This document shows, piece after piece, positions 25,580-34,535 of a stretch of 60,694 bases of DNA (its first letter is position 1; each line of letters begins with the position of its first letter). The stretch comes from an uncultured Desulfobulbaceae bacterium (GTDB lineage Bacteria > Desulfobacterota > Desulfobulbia > Desulfobulbales > CALZHT01): assembly GCA_945787445.1 (NCBI GenBank), contig CALZHT010000004.1, positions 1 to 60,694 on the forward strand, given 5' to 3'. Made by a program: the position numbers and the translations under genes. Under the pieces are notes generated by a model, which had not been told where the DNA came from, ran no database searches, and saw nothing but the letters and a program-made list of their open reading frames with translations.

Positions 25580-25780
25580 GTGTTTACAGGAACAGTAAAA
25601 TGGTTTAATGCGTCCAAGGGTTTCGGTTTTATCGCACAGGATGATGGCAACGATGTTTTCGTTCATTATTCTGCAATCAAGGGACAAGGGTATAAAAGTC
25701 TCGATGAGGGAGCTCGGGTACAGTTCGAAATTGTCGAAGGCCCGAAAGGTCCCGCAGCCGACAATGTTGAATTGCTGTAA
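25580..25780 (+). CDS. Cold-shock protein (CspA family)
   Basis: A 66-residue single cold-shock domain with GTG start behind AAGGAG. RNP1 is KGFGFI and RNP2 is VFVHYS. It would bind single-stranded RNA/DNA and act as an RNA chaperone. It is followed by a strong terminator, then a DEAD-box helicase, a common cold-response pairing. Confidence 0.95.
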   Translation: MFTGTVKWFNASKGFGFIAQDDGNDVFVHYSAIKGQGYKSLDEGARVQFEIVEGPKGPAADNVELL

Positions 25781-25806
25781 GATCTTTTAGTACCCAAAAT
25801 GAATTT

Positions 25807-25831
25807 GCCCCGCATTTGCGGGGCTTTTTTT
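25807..25831 (+). terminator. Rho-independent terminator of the cold-shock gene
   Basis: GCCCCGC-ATTT-GCGGGGC perfect stem followed by TTTTTTT, 27 bases past the stop codon. Confidence 0.92.
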
Positions 25832-26019
25832 ATGCATGGTTTACTAAAAAGCTCTTGCCCTCCCCCCATCACTTCATAAACGGAAATGTATTCAAAAAGA
25901 AAAAGAGGCGGCATGAAGTAGGCCCCAGAGGCGTGGATAGAGAAGCACGGCGAGGAGTCGACAATGAAGCTAACAAAATCTGCGTTTGAATGCGAATCCG
26001 TACTGCAAAGAAAATTTAT

Positions 26020-27795
26020 ATGACTACATTTACTGAGATAGGCATCCACGAGAATATTCTGAAAGGATTGGATATGTTGGGGTTTTCAGCTCCTACTTCC
26101 ATTCAGGAACAAGTAATTCCCCTAGTATTAAAGAGCCGCGCAGATCTTGTCGCCCTTGCCCAAACAGGAACCGGCAAGACAGCAGCGTTTGGCATTCCTC
26201 TGATTCAAGGTGTCGATATTAACTGCAAACAGACCCAGGCCCTGGTGTTATGCCCGACCCGAGAGTTGTGCGTTCAGGTAACCAGGGATATTTCCGACTT
26301 AGCCAGATATATGACAGGATTTAAGGTTGTGGCAGTGTATGGCGGAGCCAATATGGAGCGTCAGATTAACTCTTTGGCAAAAGGCGCCCAGATAATTGTT
26401 GCAACACCTGGCCGATTAAATGATTTGATTCGTCGACAGAAAGTTGATCTCTCGGCCATTCGCACCGTTGTTTTGGATGAAGCCGATGAAATGCTGCAAA
26501 TGGGCTTTAAGGAAGAGTTGGATGGCATATTGGCTCAAACACCTGAATCCAAAAATACGCTGTTGTTTTCAGCGACCATGCCAAAAGAAGTGGCAGCCAT
26601 CGCCAGCAACTATATGACCGACCCGATTGAGATCACCATTGGTCAACGTAATGCCGGCGCTGAAAATGTTAATCACCTCTATTACATGGTACATGCCAGG
26701 GACAGGTATTTGGCTTTAAGGCGAATTGCTGACAGCAATCCCTCTATGTATGGTATTGTGTTTTGCCGCACCCGCCAGGAGACCAAGGAAGTAGCGGATA
26801 AACTGCTTCAGGATGGGTACAGTGCCGATGCCCTCCACGGCGAGCTGTCTCAAAGTCAGCGAGACCACGTGATGAACAAGTTTCGCCGCAAAAACCTGCA
26901 AATGTTGGTGGCAACCGATGTAGCTGCAAGGGGTTTGGATGTGAATGACCTGACCCATGTTATCAACTATAATCTGCCCGATGAAATCGCCAACTACACG
27001 CACCGGAGTGGACGCACCGGCCGGGCCGGCAAGACGGGAACATCCATTGCCATTATACATATGCGTGAAGCCCATAAGATTAAAGAGATTGAAAGAAAAC
27101 TCAAAAGAAGGTTTGATAAGCGTCGTATTCCCACCGGAAATGAGATTTGTCAAACACAATTGTTGACCATGATCGAGGGATTGAAACAGGTTGACATAGA
27201 TCATGGGCAGATTGCCCCCTTTCTAGCGGCTATTTCCGAGACATTAGCGCATATTGACCGGGAAGAATTAATCAAACGGTTTGTGTCTCTGGAATTTAAC
27301 CGCTATCTGGAGTATTATAAAGATGCCCCTGACCTCAATGTTTCAGAAAAAGGCAAACATCGCGAACCCAGAAATGGTAAAGAGAATACATTCAGTAAAC
27401 ACCATCAACGGCAGAAGTTAACCCGATTTTTTGTCAATGTCGGAAAAAAAGATGGCGTACAACCGATGTTCTTTATCGGGGGAATAGGCGGAGCCACAGG
27501 TATTCCCAATGTTACTATCGGCAAGATAGAAATATTGAATACTTTTACCATAGTAGAGGCGGACAGCAAGTATACGCGAGAGATACTCTCTGGTTTTCAG
27601 CACATGGTAATCAACGGCAAGGATGTATCCATTGAGATTGCTCGAGAAAGAGGGACAAAATATGGGGGCGCAGGTTTTCGCAAGAATCGGTTTCAATCAA
27701 AGAGCAGCAAAAACGGCCAGCGCAAAAAAGGGAAAAAGAAAGGCATTTCCAAAAAAAATGCCAGAGCGTCAAGTGCCACCTCCATTTTTCTGTGA
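26020..27795 (+). CDS. deaD: DEAD-box ATP-dependent RNA helicase (DeaD/CsdA type)
   Basis: About 591 residues from ATG 26020; an in-frame ATG at 25990 is also possible and neither has a clear Shine-Dalgarno. Motifs: Q motif PTSIQEQ, motif I AQTGTGKT (47-54), DEAD (153-156), SAT (184-186), and HRSGRTGRAG near 330. The C-terminal DbpA-type RNA-binding domain (FFVNVGKKDGVQPMFFIGG) and a basic Lys-rich tail identify the DeaD/CsdA class. It helps ribosome assembly and mRNA decay at low temperature, in line with the csp gene upstream. Confidence 0.92.
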   Translation: MTTFTEIGIHENILKGLDMLGFSAPTSIQEQVIPLVLKSRADLVALAQTGTGKTAAFGIPLIQGVDINCKQTQALVLCPTRELCVQVTRDISDLARYMTGFKVVAVYGGANMERQINSLAKGAQIIVATPGRLNDLIRRQKVDLSAIRTVVLDEADEMLQMGFKEELDGILAQTPESKNTLLFSATMPKEVAAIASNYMTDPIEITIGQRNAGAENVNHLYYMVHARDRYLALRRIADSNPSMYGIVFCRTRQETKEVADKLLQDGYSADALHGELSQSQRDHVMNKFRRKNLQMLVATDVAARGLDVNDLTHVINYNLPDEIANYTHRSGRTGRAGKTGTSIAIIHMREAHKIKEIERKLKRRFDKRRIPTGNEICQTQLLTMIEGLKQVDIDHGQIAPFLAAISETLAHIDREELIKRFVSLEFNRYLEYYKDAPDLNVSEKGKHREPRNGKENTFSKHHQRQKLTRFFVNVGKKDGVQPMFFIGGIGGATGIPNVTIGKIEILNTFTIVEADSKYTREILSGFQHMVINGKDVSIEIARERGTKYGGAGFRKNRFQSKSSKNGQRKKGKKKGISKKNARASSATSIFL

Positions 27796-27805
27796 GATTC
27801 ATAAT

Positions 27806-27941
27806 TGATGAAATCGTAAAAAGTCTTTTTATACCACAGAGGACACAGAGTGCACAGAGTAAAAACTTATTATTTAAGGTCAGTTACCTCTGTGCACTCT
27901 GTGTCCTCTGTGGTGAATTTATATCTTTTGCGAGTCTGTCA
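27806..27941 (+). repeat. 136-bp dispersed element with CCACAGAGGACACAGAG hairpin, copy 1
   Basis: Perfect 26-bp inverted arms (27834-27859 and 27888-27913). The flanks TGATGAAATCGTAAAAAGTC on the left and TTTTGCGAGTCTGTCA on the right belong to the element, because copy 2 (56269-56404, reverse orientation) has the same 136-bp extent. It starts 11 bases after the helicase stop. Confidence 0.88.
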
Positions 27942-28008
27942 TAATTGGTTTGTTACACGTTTTTTGATCGCTGTCTGTTATTACGAAGTCCCATTCAAAA
28001 AAATAACA

Positions 28009-29538
28009 TCAGCTTTTTCTATCCAGTCTCCGGTATTGCACAGCTTCGGCGATATGTGCTGTCTTGATGTTTTCGCTTGCCGCCAAATCAGCTATAGTTC
28101 GTCCAATTTTCAGAATACGGTGGTACGAGCGCGCTGAAAGTTTTAAGCGGTTCATAGCCTCTTCCAACAGTTTTTGCGAAACTTCATCCAAAACACAATA
28201 TTTCTTAATATCACGGGGCGTCATTTGGCTGTTGCAATGAACCTTTCTTTTTTTTCGGAACCGGTCGTGCTGGATGCGGGAGGCTGCTTCCACGCGTTCT
28301 CTGATTGACTTCGAATTTTCTCCTGTTCCGGCATCTGACAGTTTTTTGTAAGGAACGGCAGGGACTTCCAGATTGATGTCAATCCGGTCCATAAGCGGAC
28401 CGGATATGCGGTTTTCGTAACGCTGCACCATGACTGAGGTGCAGGTGCAGTCATGGTTGGGATCACCCATATACCCACAGGGGCAAGGATTCATGGCAGC
28501 CACCATGATGAATCTGGCAGGAAAACTTAAAGAATGTGCGGCTCGCGCAATAGTCACAGTGCCATCCTCAAGGGGTTGCCGCAGAACTTCAAGAACATTT
28601 TTTTTAAACTCCGGCAGTTCATCCAGGAATAGAACACCGTTATGGGCAAGGGATACTTCACCGGGTCTCGGCAGATGGCCGCCGCCGATGAGCCCTGCAT
28701 CAGAGATGGTATGGTGCGGCGCCCGAAAAGGTCTGATGGTAATCAATCCTTTATCTTTCGGAAGTAAACCCATAACGCTGTAAATCTTTGTGGTCTCCAG
28801 GGCCTCCTCAAAGACGAGAGAAGGAAGTATAGTGGGCAGGCGTCGGGCCATCATGGTTTTACCGGTGCCGGGAGGACCTTTCATCAGCACGTTATGGCCT
28901 CCGGCCGCAGCGATTTCCAGTGCCCGCTTGACATGCTCCTGGCCCTTTACTTCATTGAAGTCAATATCATGGTTAGCGGCTGTTTTGAATACCTGGTCCA
29001 GGTCTATCTCGGTAGGATCTATCGCCTTGATTCCTGCCAGACATTCCACAGCCTGATGGAGCGATTTAACGCCAATGACCTTGATGCCCGTCACGATTGC
29101 CGCTTCTTGGGCGTTGGCCTGTGGAACGATGATGCTGTCAAGTCCTGTCTTCCTTGCAGCCATTACCATAGGCAGGATGCCCCGGGTTGGACGCACGCTG
29201 CCGTCAAGAGAGAGTTCACCGATCACCGCCAATTGTGACAATATGTCGTTTTTGAATATTTCTGTTGCTGCAAGAATACCAAGCGCCATGGGCAGATCAT
29301 AACCGGCCCCCACTTTTTTCAAATCAGCTGGGGCAAGATTAACGGTAATTCTGCGGCTGGGAAAATGATAACCGCAATTCTTTATGGCTGCCTTGACTCT
29401 GTCTTTACTTTCCCGGACAGCGCCCTCTGGTAAGCCAACCGTGGAAAAAGCAGGCAGCCCCATGGCAATATCCACTTCCACCTCAACCAAAAGGCCATCA
29501 ACGCCGTTTACCGCGCAACTTAAGATTCGTGCAAGCAT
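28009..29538 (-). CDS. comM: YifB/ComM-family AAA+ ATPase (Mg-chelatase-like)
   Basis: A 509-residue protein. The N-terminal ChlI-type domain (about 1-125) has the Lon-like fold and starts MLARILSCAVNGVDGLLVEVEVDI. The central AAA+ domain has Walker A GPPGTGKT, Walker B VLFLDELPEF and sensor AAMNPCPCGY, followed by a zinc-like CPCGYMGDPNHDCTC segment. In characterised species ComM is a helicase for branch migration during natural transformation. The family length is about 500. It is isolated here, with no obvious operon partners. Confidence 0.92.
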   Translation of the reverse strand: MLARILSCAVNGVDGLLVEVEVDIAMGLPAFSTVGLPEGAVRESKDRVKAAIKNCGYHFPSRRITVNLAPADLKKVGAGYDLPMALGILAATEIFKNDILSQLAVIGELSLDGSVRPTRGILPMVMAARKTGLDSIIVPQANAQEAAIVTGIKVIGVKSLHQAVECLAGIKAIDPTEIDLDQVFKTAANHDIDFNEVKGQEHVKRALEIAAAGGHNVLMKGPPGTGKTMMARRLPTILPSLVFEEALETTKIYSVMGLLPKDKGLITIRPFRAPHHTISDAGLIGGGHLPRPGEVSLAHNGVLFLDELPEFKKNVLEVLRQPLEDGTVTIARAAHSLSFPARFIMVAAMNPCPCGYMGDPNHDCTCTSVMVQRYENRISGPLMDRIDINLEVPAVPYKKLSDAGTGENSKSIRERVEAASRIQHDRFRKKRKVHCNSQMTPRDIKKYCVLDEVSQKLLEEAMNRLKLSARSYHRILKIGRTIADLAASENIKTAHIAEAVQYRRLDRKS

Positions 29539-30105
29539 ATTTTGTTAATATCTCAATGGTTGTTTTGACGTCCTTGTCATGTTTTTGGAAAAGCCCAATT
29601 GAAGGTGCAATAATAAGTTAGAAAGTGCCGAATGTCAAACTCGGTGTGAAGATATGGAAAGTTTTGTTTCAGTTCAATGGTGGGGGGGACTTCTGGATTC
29701 TTGTGGTGTAATGTGCCACAAGGTTGGCGGGTGGTAATCATAAAATTTTACAGCGGGTTTTCTAGCCCGCATTTTTCACAAGCGACCTACTGCGAATCCG
29801 GCAAGCATGGCGTCTACTGCGTTGGGTTTGGAAAACATTCTCAACATACTATAAGTATGCACCCCAAGGGCATTTGCTTCGCGGCACCTGCGGGTGTTTT
29901 CCTGCACGCGCCTTGTATCCACAACGCTTTCCAGCTTCTCGCGACGTTCTTTGTGAGAAATGCGAGCTAGGGTTTATCAAGTTCGGTGTTACGTCTTTTT
30001 TTTACCGCAGGAGTGAATTTTTTTTATTTAAAATCTCTAAAAAAAAGTGGCGTCCAGTATTCCTAGACGCCACCCATTTGCCCACTTTGTGATAGTTGGA
30101 ATTTA
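29539..30105. other. 567-base interval with repeat debris and a terminator
   Basis: No gene supported. 29740-29990 is composed of short repeat-like blocks, including TGCACCCCAAGGGCA, also present at about 43230. The right end holds the terminator of the VWA lipoprotein gene. Confidence 0.4.
30040..30072 (-). terminator. Rho-independent terminator of the VWA lipoprotein operon
   Basis: On the minus strand GTGGCGTC-TAGGAATACTG-GACGCCAC is followed by seven T. It lies 34 bases past the stop codon. Confidence 0.9.
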
Positions 30106-30762
30106 TTAATCAGACAGCATTGAATCCAGTTTTTCAAGATCGTTTATCACTTTCCAGTCTCCACCACCATTTTCAACCCGTTCACGCCAATGATCCAGTC
30201 TGTTGAGATATTCCCGTGGATCAACATTGTCGCTCCTGAGTTTTGTCACGTTGAGTGCAAGCACTCGGTAGCCATTCAACTGTAAGGGAAAATCCCGTAC
30301 ATGCCCTTTAGCGAGTTCCTCTTCCAAGTCTGAAAAGATAAGGATGGTCTTTTGCGAGGCTCCTGTTTCGTCCAGAAATTCAATGGCCTGCAGAAGACCT
30401 CCGCTGATGTCGGTAAATGAGCTGCCTTTTACGGTTTTGACAAATTCATCAATATTTTTGCTGAAGGCCCTTTTTTGGTTATTTGCTACAGACGGTCGGA
30501 TATCAAAGTTGACCTTGCTGATAATATCTTTTTCACTGAAACTGCCGCTGTCAATCCTTGCCACACTGAGAGAATCACCGGGATTAAGGTTGGCCAGCAG
30601 AAAATTTATTATTTTTTGGGCCTTTTGCAATTGCTTTGCATAGGTGCCGGAAGTGTCGAGGAGCATATATACCCCTTTGCTGTGGCTGGTTGTGTCCGGA
30701 CACCCGACCAACAGTAAAGCAGCTGCAAATAAAAGTATGGAAAGACATACAATCTTTTTCAT
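30106..30762 (-). CDS. VWA-domain lipoprotein
   Basis: A 218-residue protein with a lipoprotein leader (LLVGC, lipidated Cys21). The mature part is a von Willebrand A domain with a partial MIDAS: DTSGT, a Thr in SSFTDISGG, and FSDLEEE. It would bind a divalent ion and a partner protein in the periplasm or outer membrane. AGGAGG lies 9 bases before the ATG. It is the second gene after a large membrane protein, 14 bases apart, so they are co-transcribed and probably work together. Confidence 0.75.
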   Translation of the reverse strand: MKKIVCLSILLFAAALLLVGCPDTTSHSKGVYMLLDTSGTYAKQLQKAQKIINFLLANLNPGDSLSVARIDSGSFSEKDIISKVNFDIRPSVANNQKRAFSKNIDEFVKTVKGSSFTDISGGLLQAIEFLDETGASQKTILIFSDLEEELAKGHVRDFPLQLNGYRVLALNVTKLRSDNVDPREYLNRLDHWRERVENGGGDWKVINDLEKLDSMLSD

Positions 30763-30776
30763 TGTGTCATTGCCTC

Positions 30777-32267
30777 CTACATCGGGTTAGTAACCTGGGT
30801 GTCATCGAGATCCATTGCTGAATCATTTATTGCAAGAGAGGGGCTTTCTTCTGTTTTTTCAGGGTGTTCCACGGACTCCCGTGCTTTTCCTTTGATAGTA
30901 TCTTCCACCCATAGAGGCGGGAAAATCAGCAGATCATAAAGGCCCACAAGAGCGGAGCCTAAATAATAGAAGAAAATGCCTATGAGACGGAGTGTTACAG
31001 CGATAAACCGTAAAAATCCTTCCAGACCATAGCCCAGCATTGTCCGGGCAGAGTGGATGAATGATTCAAGAGGCCAGGCCACAAAGGTCAGAATAAAGGG
31101 GAGAATAAATCCCATAGCCATCTGTCCGATAGTGGGGATTGTGCTATAGGCGCCATAGCCTTCTTCCGCCCCAGAGAGCGATTGGATGAGGGCCTGGTTG
31201 TTGGCGGCGATGATATCCCGCATAAAAGCCAAGGAAGATTCAATACAGGCAAGAATAAAGAGAAAGATAAATGCGGCCCATGTGATTCTTAGTCGCAGTT
31301 TGTCATCAATGCTGCCAACAATGGGGAATAGCTTTGTCACCCGTAAAAGATCCATGAGAAAGATGCCAAGGGCGGTTTCGAGTAAGACAATTACCATGCC
31401 CGCCACATTGGAGGTTTTGAAACCTGCAATATAGCTGCCGCCGCCCACCATCTCGGACATGGGGAGCGCGATAAGATTAAAATTGATCACTGCACCGCCG
31501 ATGGCGATGAGCAATACGAGGCCGGAGATGAAAAATTGGGTCATTGAGGATGAGGAAAGTTTGCGGACGGCCTTGTTCGTCCCTTTCTGGATTTCCTCGT
31601 ATTCCTGCATTCGGTTGTCAATAACCATGGCGCGTTCTTGAAAACCGTTCATGGTCTTGTCAACTACGCTTAAGGTTTTGGCGAGCCGGCGCCAATATGG
31701 CATCATTTTTTTCAGCAGTTCATGCCGTTTGTTTGTGGCTTTCCAATATTCTTCCATGGCTTCTTTCTGGATCTTGATGATGGTTTTATGGATATCCTTG
31801 AGGATTTCAGAAACCATTTGATTGCCCTTGTCAGGTATCTTGGCGACCGCATCAACGGCATTGACCCAGATCGGTGGAGTAGGGGGCACTTCATCGCTTT
31901 GTCGGTAATCTTCATCAATATTGGCAATCTGCTCCGACAGCTTGCGGTTGAGTGATGGATACCCTTGCAGGTCACGTTCAACTACGACACCAACCCTGTG
32001 AAATTCCCTCTCCACTTCCCGTTCAATGGCCGCCATTCCATCAGCCAGTAAAACCTCGCGATTGCGGGAGGCAAGCCTTTTTTCCGCACTCAAGATGGAA
32101 CGGGATGCAAACCTCATGGCGTTGCGCATGACCTGGCATACACCACGAATGCTCCGATGGGCGGATGTCCTAGCGAAGTAGAGCAGGACAATGACAATAA
32201 CCGCCCAGATTAATAGGGAGAGAAAGGAGTGGCCTGGTACAATCTGCAGATAATCTGGTAACGACAC
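30777..32267 (-). CDS. Multi-pass inner-membrane protein of unknown function
   Basis: A 496-residue protein starting at GTG behind GGAGGTTACC. There is one N-terminal membrane helix (about 15-33), a long charged, largely helical region (40-240) and then about five further helices (near 246-268, 285-310, 327-350, 379-402, 420-447). The C-terminal tail is acidic. I do not recognise a family. The alternation of a long coiled domain and membrane core suggests a scaffold or channel-like protein. It is in an operon with the VWA lipoprotein. Confidence 0.75.
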   Translation of the reverse strand: MSLPDYLQIVPGHSFLSLLIWAVIVIVLLYFARTSAHRSIRGVCQVMRNAMRFASRSILSAEKRLASRNREVLLADGMAAIEREVEREFHRVGVVVERDLQGYPSLNRKLSEQIANIDEDYRQSDEVPPTPPIWVNAVDAVAKIPDKGNQMVSEILKDIHKTIIKIQKEAMEEYWKATNKRHELLKKMMPYWRRLAKTLSVVDKTMNGFQERAMVIDNRMQEYEEIQKGTNKAVRKLSSSSMTQFFISGLVLLIAIGGAVINFNLIALPMSEMVGGGSYIAGFKTSNVAGMVIVLLETALGIFLMDLLRVTKLFPIVGSIDDKLRLRITWAAFIFLFILACIESSLAFMRDIIAANNQALIQSLSGAEEGYGAYSTIPTIGQMAMGFILPFILTFVAWPLESFIHSARTMLGYGLEGFLRFIAVTLRLIGIFFYYLGSALVGLYDLLIFPPLWVEDTIKGKARESVEHPEKTEESPSLAINDSAMDLDDTQVTNPM

Positions 32268-32886
32268 GGTAACCTCCTTTAGCTATGGGAAATTTTGCCA
32301 ATGACGGCATTACTCAAATGCTATCAGTTGCCGCCTAAAACAAAAAAAGCCGGCAAAGGCTCAACAAACATTATCTCATTTTAAAACCTATTTTTGAAGA
32401 GAAAAGGATAACAAATAATATTGGCAGTTTTAGGCTCTAAATTTCTGATATTATAAAATATAAATAAAAATCTGAATCTTTCAGCTCTCCTTTTTTGTGA
32501 TATATTACCAAAAGTTGACACACTCGTAAAAAAGCGGGAATGCGGCTAACGTGCCATGTAATTTCAACTAGTTACAACGTAATACATCGATGAAATTGAA
32601 TTTTTTCGATTTCATCAAAAGTATAAATTTGCGAAAGGCATGGAATATTTTGGCCATTTTCAGATAGCATGTTGAATCTGTTTACAAAAAGGTATATAAG
32701 GTACATCATTTTTCATGTATTCGTGATTTTGCGAATGTATCGTTTTAGTGTGCTTTTACACCTTGAGACCACAGGGTAGATAAGCCCTTTTCCAGGCCTT
32801 ATACCGGAGAATCTTTCCTGAAATACCTGCCACATGTGACGAACATTCCTTGTGGTTGATAGTGTATATCCTTAAAGGAGCTAACA
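32268..32886. other. 619-base divergent promoter region
   Basis: AT-rich DNA between divergent operons. It holds a promoter-like pair for gltX and a GATGAAATTGAATTTTTTCGATTTCATC inverted repeat at about 32589-32616. No gene was found. Confidence 0.4.
32672..32700 (+). promoter_or_regulatory. Sigma70-like promoter upstream of gltX
   Basis: TTGAAT and TATAAG separated by 17 bases, leaving a leader of roughly 180 bases before the gltX start. Judged by consensus only. Confidence 0.4.
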
Positions 32887-34374
32887 ATGTCTGAAGTGCG
32901 TGTACGATTTCCACCCAGCCCAACAGGGTATCTTCATATCGGCGGCGCCCGGACCGCCATATACAACTGGCTTTTTGTCAAAAAGCATGGTGGTAAACTG
33001 ATACTCAGAATTGAAGATACCGATGTTGAGAGATCTACCCAGGAATCCATTGAAGGCATATTGGACGGCCTCAAATGGCTCGGCATTGACTGGGATGAGG
33101 GGCCCTATTTTCAGTCGGAATATGCCGATGAACATGTGACGGCCTCAAAAAGACTGCTTGAAAGCGGACACGCGTATAAATGCTTTTGCACTAAGGAAGA
33201 ATTGGAGGCAAAACGCGAGGCTGCAGCTGCCGCAAAAGGCGATTATAAGTATGACAAAACATGCCGGAACCTTTCTACCGACCAGATTGCGGAAAAGGAA
33301 AAACAGGGCCTCCCCTATGTTATCCGTTTTAAGGTTCCAGAGGAAGCCGGTGGTGTTATTTTTGTAGATAAAGTTTACGGCAGCATCGAACGGGCCTATG
33401 CTGATATTGAAGACTTTGTTATTGTTCGTTCAAATGGTAAGCCTTTATATCTCTTGAGCAATGTGGTCGATGATATCCGGGACAGGATTACCCACATTAT
33501 TCGCGGCCAAGACGGACTGGTTAATACACCGCGGCAGATCTTGATTTACAAGGCGCTTGGGGCGGATATCCCGGTATTTGCCCACATGCCCTTAACCCTT
33601 GATTTGAAGAAGGCAAAGATATCCAAACGATCGCACGGCGAAATTGTTGCGGTCCAATATTACCGGGATAATGGATTCATCCCCTGGGCCCTTATCAACT
33701 TTCTCGTATTGCTCGGCTGGTCCACGACAGACAACCAGGAGATTTTTTCTCGAGACGAACTCATTGAAGTCTTTTCCCTTGAAGGTATCAACCGGGCGAA
33801 CTCTGTTTTCAATTATCGCAAAGGCGACCCAAAATTCTTCACAGATCCCAAGGCAATTAATATCAATGCCCATTACCTCCGCACCATGCCGATCGAGGAA
33901 TTAGCCGCAATGGTTAAAAAGGAATTCCAGGCTGGAGGGCTCTGGGATGAAGCCTATGATGGCGAGAAAAGTCAGTGGTTCCTGAAGACGCTGGACATGA
34001 TCCGTGATCGTTTTCATACTTTGAAGGACTTTACTTCTTTGGGCAGGGCCTATTTTGCTGACGATTTCACCATTGATGAAAAGGCCTTGAAGAAAAATGT
34101 CCTCAAATATCCTGAACTCAAACACTGGTTGCCCATGTTTGCCGACAGGCTTGAGGCCCTTCCGGAGTTGACTCCGGAGGCAACCGAGCAGGTGGCCCGC
34201 GCATTTGCCGAAGAACTGGGGGTCAAGCCGGGAATTCCCATAAATGCTGCCAGGGCTGTTATTACCGGGCTGATTAAGGGACCCAGCATGTTCGAACTCT
34301 TCGCGCTGCTGGGTAAGGAAAAAGTCATCCCCAGACTGCGTGATACGGCGAAATTTTTTGAACAGAACAATTGA
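32887..34374 (+). CDS. gltX: Glutamyl-tRNA synthetase
   Basis: A 495-residue class I aminoacyl-tRNA synthetase. The HIGH-type motif is H17-I-G-G in PTGYLHIGG and the KMSKS-type motif is KISKR (244-248). The C-terminal anticodon-binding region has normal length (discriminating type). AAAGGAG precedes the ATG. Its TGA stop is also the first three bases of a dispersed repeat. glnS follows 161 bases later. Confidence 0.96.
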   Translation: MSEVRVRFPPSPTGYLHIGGARTAIYNWLFVKKHGGKLILRIEDTDVERSTQESIEGILDGLKWLGIDWDEGPYFQSEYADEHVTASKRLLESGHAYKCFCTKEELEAKREAAAAAKGDYKYDKTCRNLSTDQIAEKEKQGLPYVIRFKVPEEAGGVIFVDKVYGSIERAYADIEDFVIVRSNGKPLYLLSNVVDDIRDRITHIIRGQDGLVNTPRQILIYKALGADIPVFAHMPLTLDLKKAKISKRSHGEIVAVQYYRDNGFIPWALINFLVLLGWSTTDNQEIFSRDELIEVFSLEGINRANSVFNYRKGDPKFFTDPKAININAHYLRTMPIEELAAMVKKEFQAGGLWDEAYDGEKSQWFLKTLDMIRDRFHTLKDFTSLGRAYFADDFTIDEKALKKNVLKYPELKHWLPMFADRLEALPELTPEATEQVARAFAEELGVKPGIPINAARAVITGLIKGPSMFELFALLGKEKVIPRLRDTAKFFEQNN

Positions 34375-34477
34375 TGAAATCGTAAAAATGCAAGCTTAAA
34401 AGAAGTGCCTAAAGTGCCTAAAGTTATGGTACTATTCTGATCAGACTGTTTTCAGTGCCCCCTTGAGGGGTATAAAT
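34372..34477 (+). repeat. Copy C of mosaic dispersed repeat, overlapping the gltX stop codon
   Basis: Blocks in order: TGATGAAATCGTAAAAA (also the left end of the 136-bp element), GAAGTGCCTAAAGTGCC, TAAAGTTA, TCTGATCAGA, and the hairpin AGTGCCCCCTTGAGGGGT followed by ATAAAT. Confidence 0.75.
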
Positions 34478-34535
34478 CCTTAATTCTACCTTATTCCCAT
34501 TCGGAAACCACCTAATTGCCGACAGAGATAATTCC

